In this document: piece by piece, positions 63,506 through 64,000 of the stretch
Layout of the letters: each line of letters begins with the position of its first letter
Position numbering within the stretch: the first letter of the stretch is position 1
Origin: Seminavis robusta
Lineage: Eukaryota > Bacillariophyta > Bacillariophyceae > Naviculales > Naviculaceae
Assembly (NCBI GenBank): GCA_903772945.1
Contig: CAICTM010000118.1
Coordinates: 50,183-114,182 of the forward strand
Length of the DNA: 64,000 bases
Direction: 5' to 3'
Notes under the pieces: model-generated
Told to the model about the DNA's origin: nothing
The model's database searches: none
What the model saw: only the letters and a program-made list of their open reading frames with translations
Made by a program: the position numbers and the translations under genes

Positions 63506-64000
63506 ATCCAGTTCAAAGAGCTCCGTTTTGTCCTCTTTGATACTGAGGAGAATGTACACAAAGTAGGCGGGTACATACGTAATAGTGCCATTGCCGTGTC
63601 CATTATTCTCTTGTCGTTGCAGTGTCCCCAAGACGTATTCGTGATCGGCCGGAATACCGGGAGGATATTCGGTCTGGGAGAGTGTTTGAATGACATCGTC
63701 TTCCGTCTTGGCTTGTTCATAAAAGAGTTGCGTATCGTGATACCAAAAACGCGTGGCCCCAATGATCCGACAAGTGAATTCATCGTGGAGCGTGTCGTAG
63801 TAATCGCCATCGGCACAAATATCCTTGTAGCCACTAATATTGCGAACGGTATCCAAGGCGGTAAAGACGCGTTCCATGGGTTCCTTGCCCAAGATGTTGG
63901 CCCCATTGGCGTGAATGGCAATGGTCGTCACACGGGTGGATGGCAAAAAGCCGCTCTTGTCGACATCATCGCGCCATTCCATGTGATACTGCGGAATGCT
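63503..64000 (-). CDS. Patched-like first lumenal loop, encoded in inverted orientation (partial)
   Basis: The minus-strand frame entering from the window end reads SIPQYHMEWRDDVDKSGFLP, then ILGKEPMERVFTALDTVRN, GATRFWYHDTQLFYEQAKTE and YFVYILLSIKEDKTELFELD, closing at TGA at the breakpoint. It aligns along its whole length with residues about 95-245 of the intact paralog (SHKDWIDNESGFPES..., VLGREQVDLLFEALDTVRD, GATRFWGHSHERFQQEI). In the paralog this segment follows YAPF directly. Here YAPF lies on the + strand at 63500 and the continuation is on the minus strand. Either a roughly 500-bp inversion split one gene, or the assembly is wrong here. Confidence 0.75.

Overview
This window looks like nuclear DNA from a diatom or close stramenopile relative. 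Genes are mostly intron-poor, with short GT-AG introns (about 50-150 nt) and intergenic stretches of 0.3-3.5 kb. Two proteins carry diatom-style plastid presequences. The gene families also fit: a GABA-B-like class C receptor, a vWA/alpha-kinase fusion, a VASt-domain protein, Patched-like RND proteins and a Sct1/Gpt2-type acyltransferase. The organism call is inference. No rRNA, tRNA, operon or CRISPR array was seen.

Layout. 1-741: 3' end of an ankyrin-repeat gene (+). 1638-3512: class C GPCR (-), 5' end unresolved. About 4020-4996: degenerate coding remnants plus a broken partial copy of the next gene. 5492-7687: intact vWA/alpha-kinase gene. 9385-10862, 14381-15904 and 28690-30084: three related protein kinases with HLD, HRD and HND catalytic-loop variants. 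16525-17892: VASt-domain protein. 18347-20832: GH3 glycosidase with frame breaks. 21431-21976: secreted Cys-containing protein. 22288-24420: TPR protein with a duplicated 3' end. 24843-25556: small spliced gene of unknown function. 27014-28402: pseudogene of the LRR gene at 38969-40549.

30732-34240 is an apparently complete piggyBac-like DNA transposon with terminal inverted repeats, subterminal palindromes and an ATAG duplication. It is followed by a tiled run of palindromic elements with GGAAC...GTTCC ends (34244-34809) and a CCCTTA-rich minisatellite. 35404-36495: multi-pass membrane protein. 37607-38638: arylamine N-acetyltransferase, probably plastid-targeted. 41574-42228: SKP1. 43102-46158: a large transposase-like protein. 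46600-47041: broken LRR fragment. 47279-48981: membrane-anchored ATP-grasp-like protein. 49894-51381: unrecognised protein with weak UDG-fold resemblance. 52106-54683: acyltransferase, first step of glycerolipid synthesis. 55247-56488: chlorophyllase/PAF-AH-like hydrolase.

56862-61472 is a five-exon Patched/NPC1-like gene that includes a 7-nt micro-exon and ends in a roughly 525-residue acidic Ser/Thr/Asn tail. A second Patched-like gene starts at 62968, but its coding sense flips strand at about 63503: the following part of the same domain is encoded on the minus strand up to the window end. This points to a small inversion or an assembly error.

Most genes are independent housekeeping, signalling or membrane functions. 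The recurring theme is local duplication and decay (alpha-kinase, LRR, TPR end, kinases, Patched) beside transposon-rich intervals.
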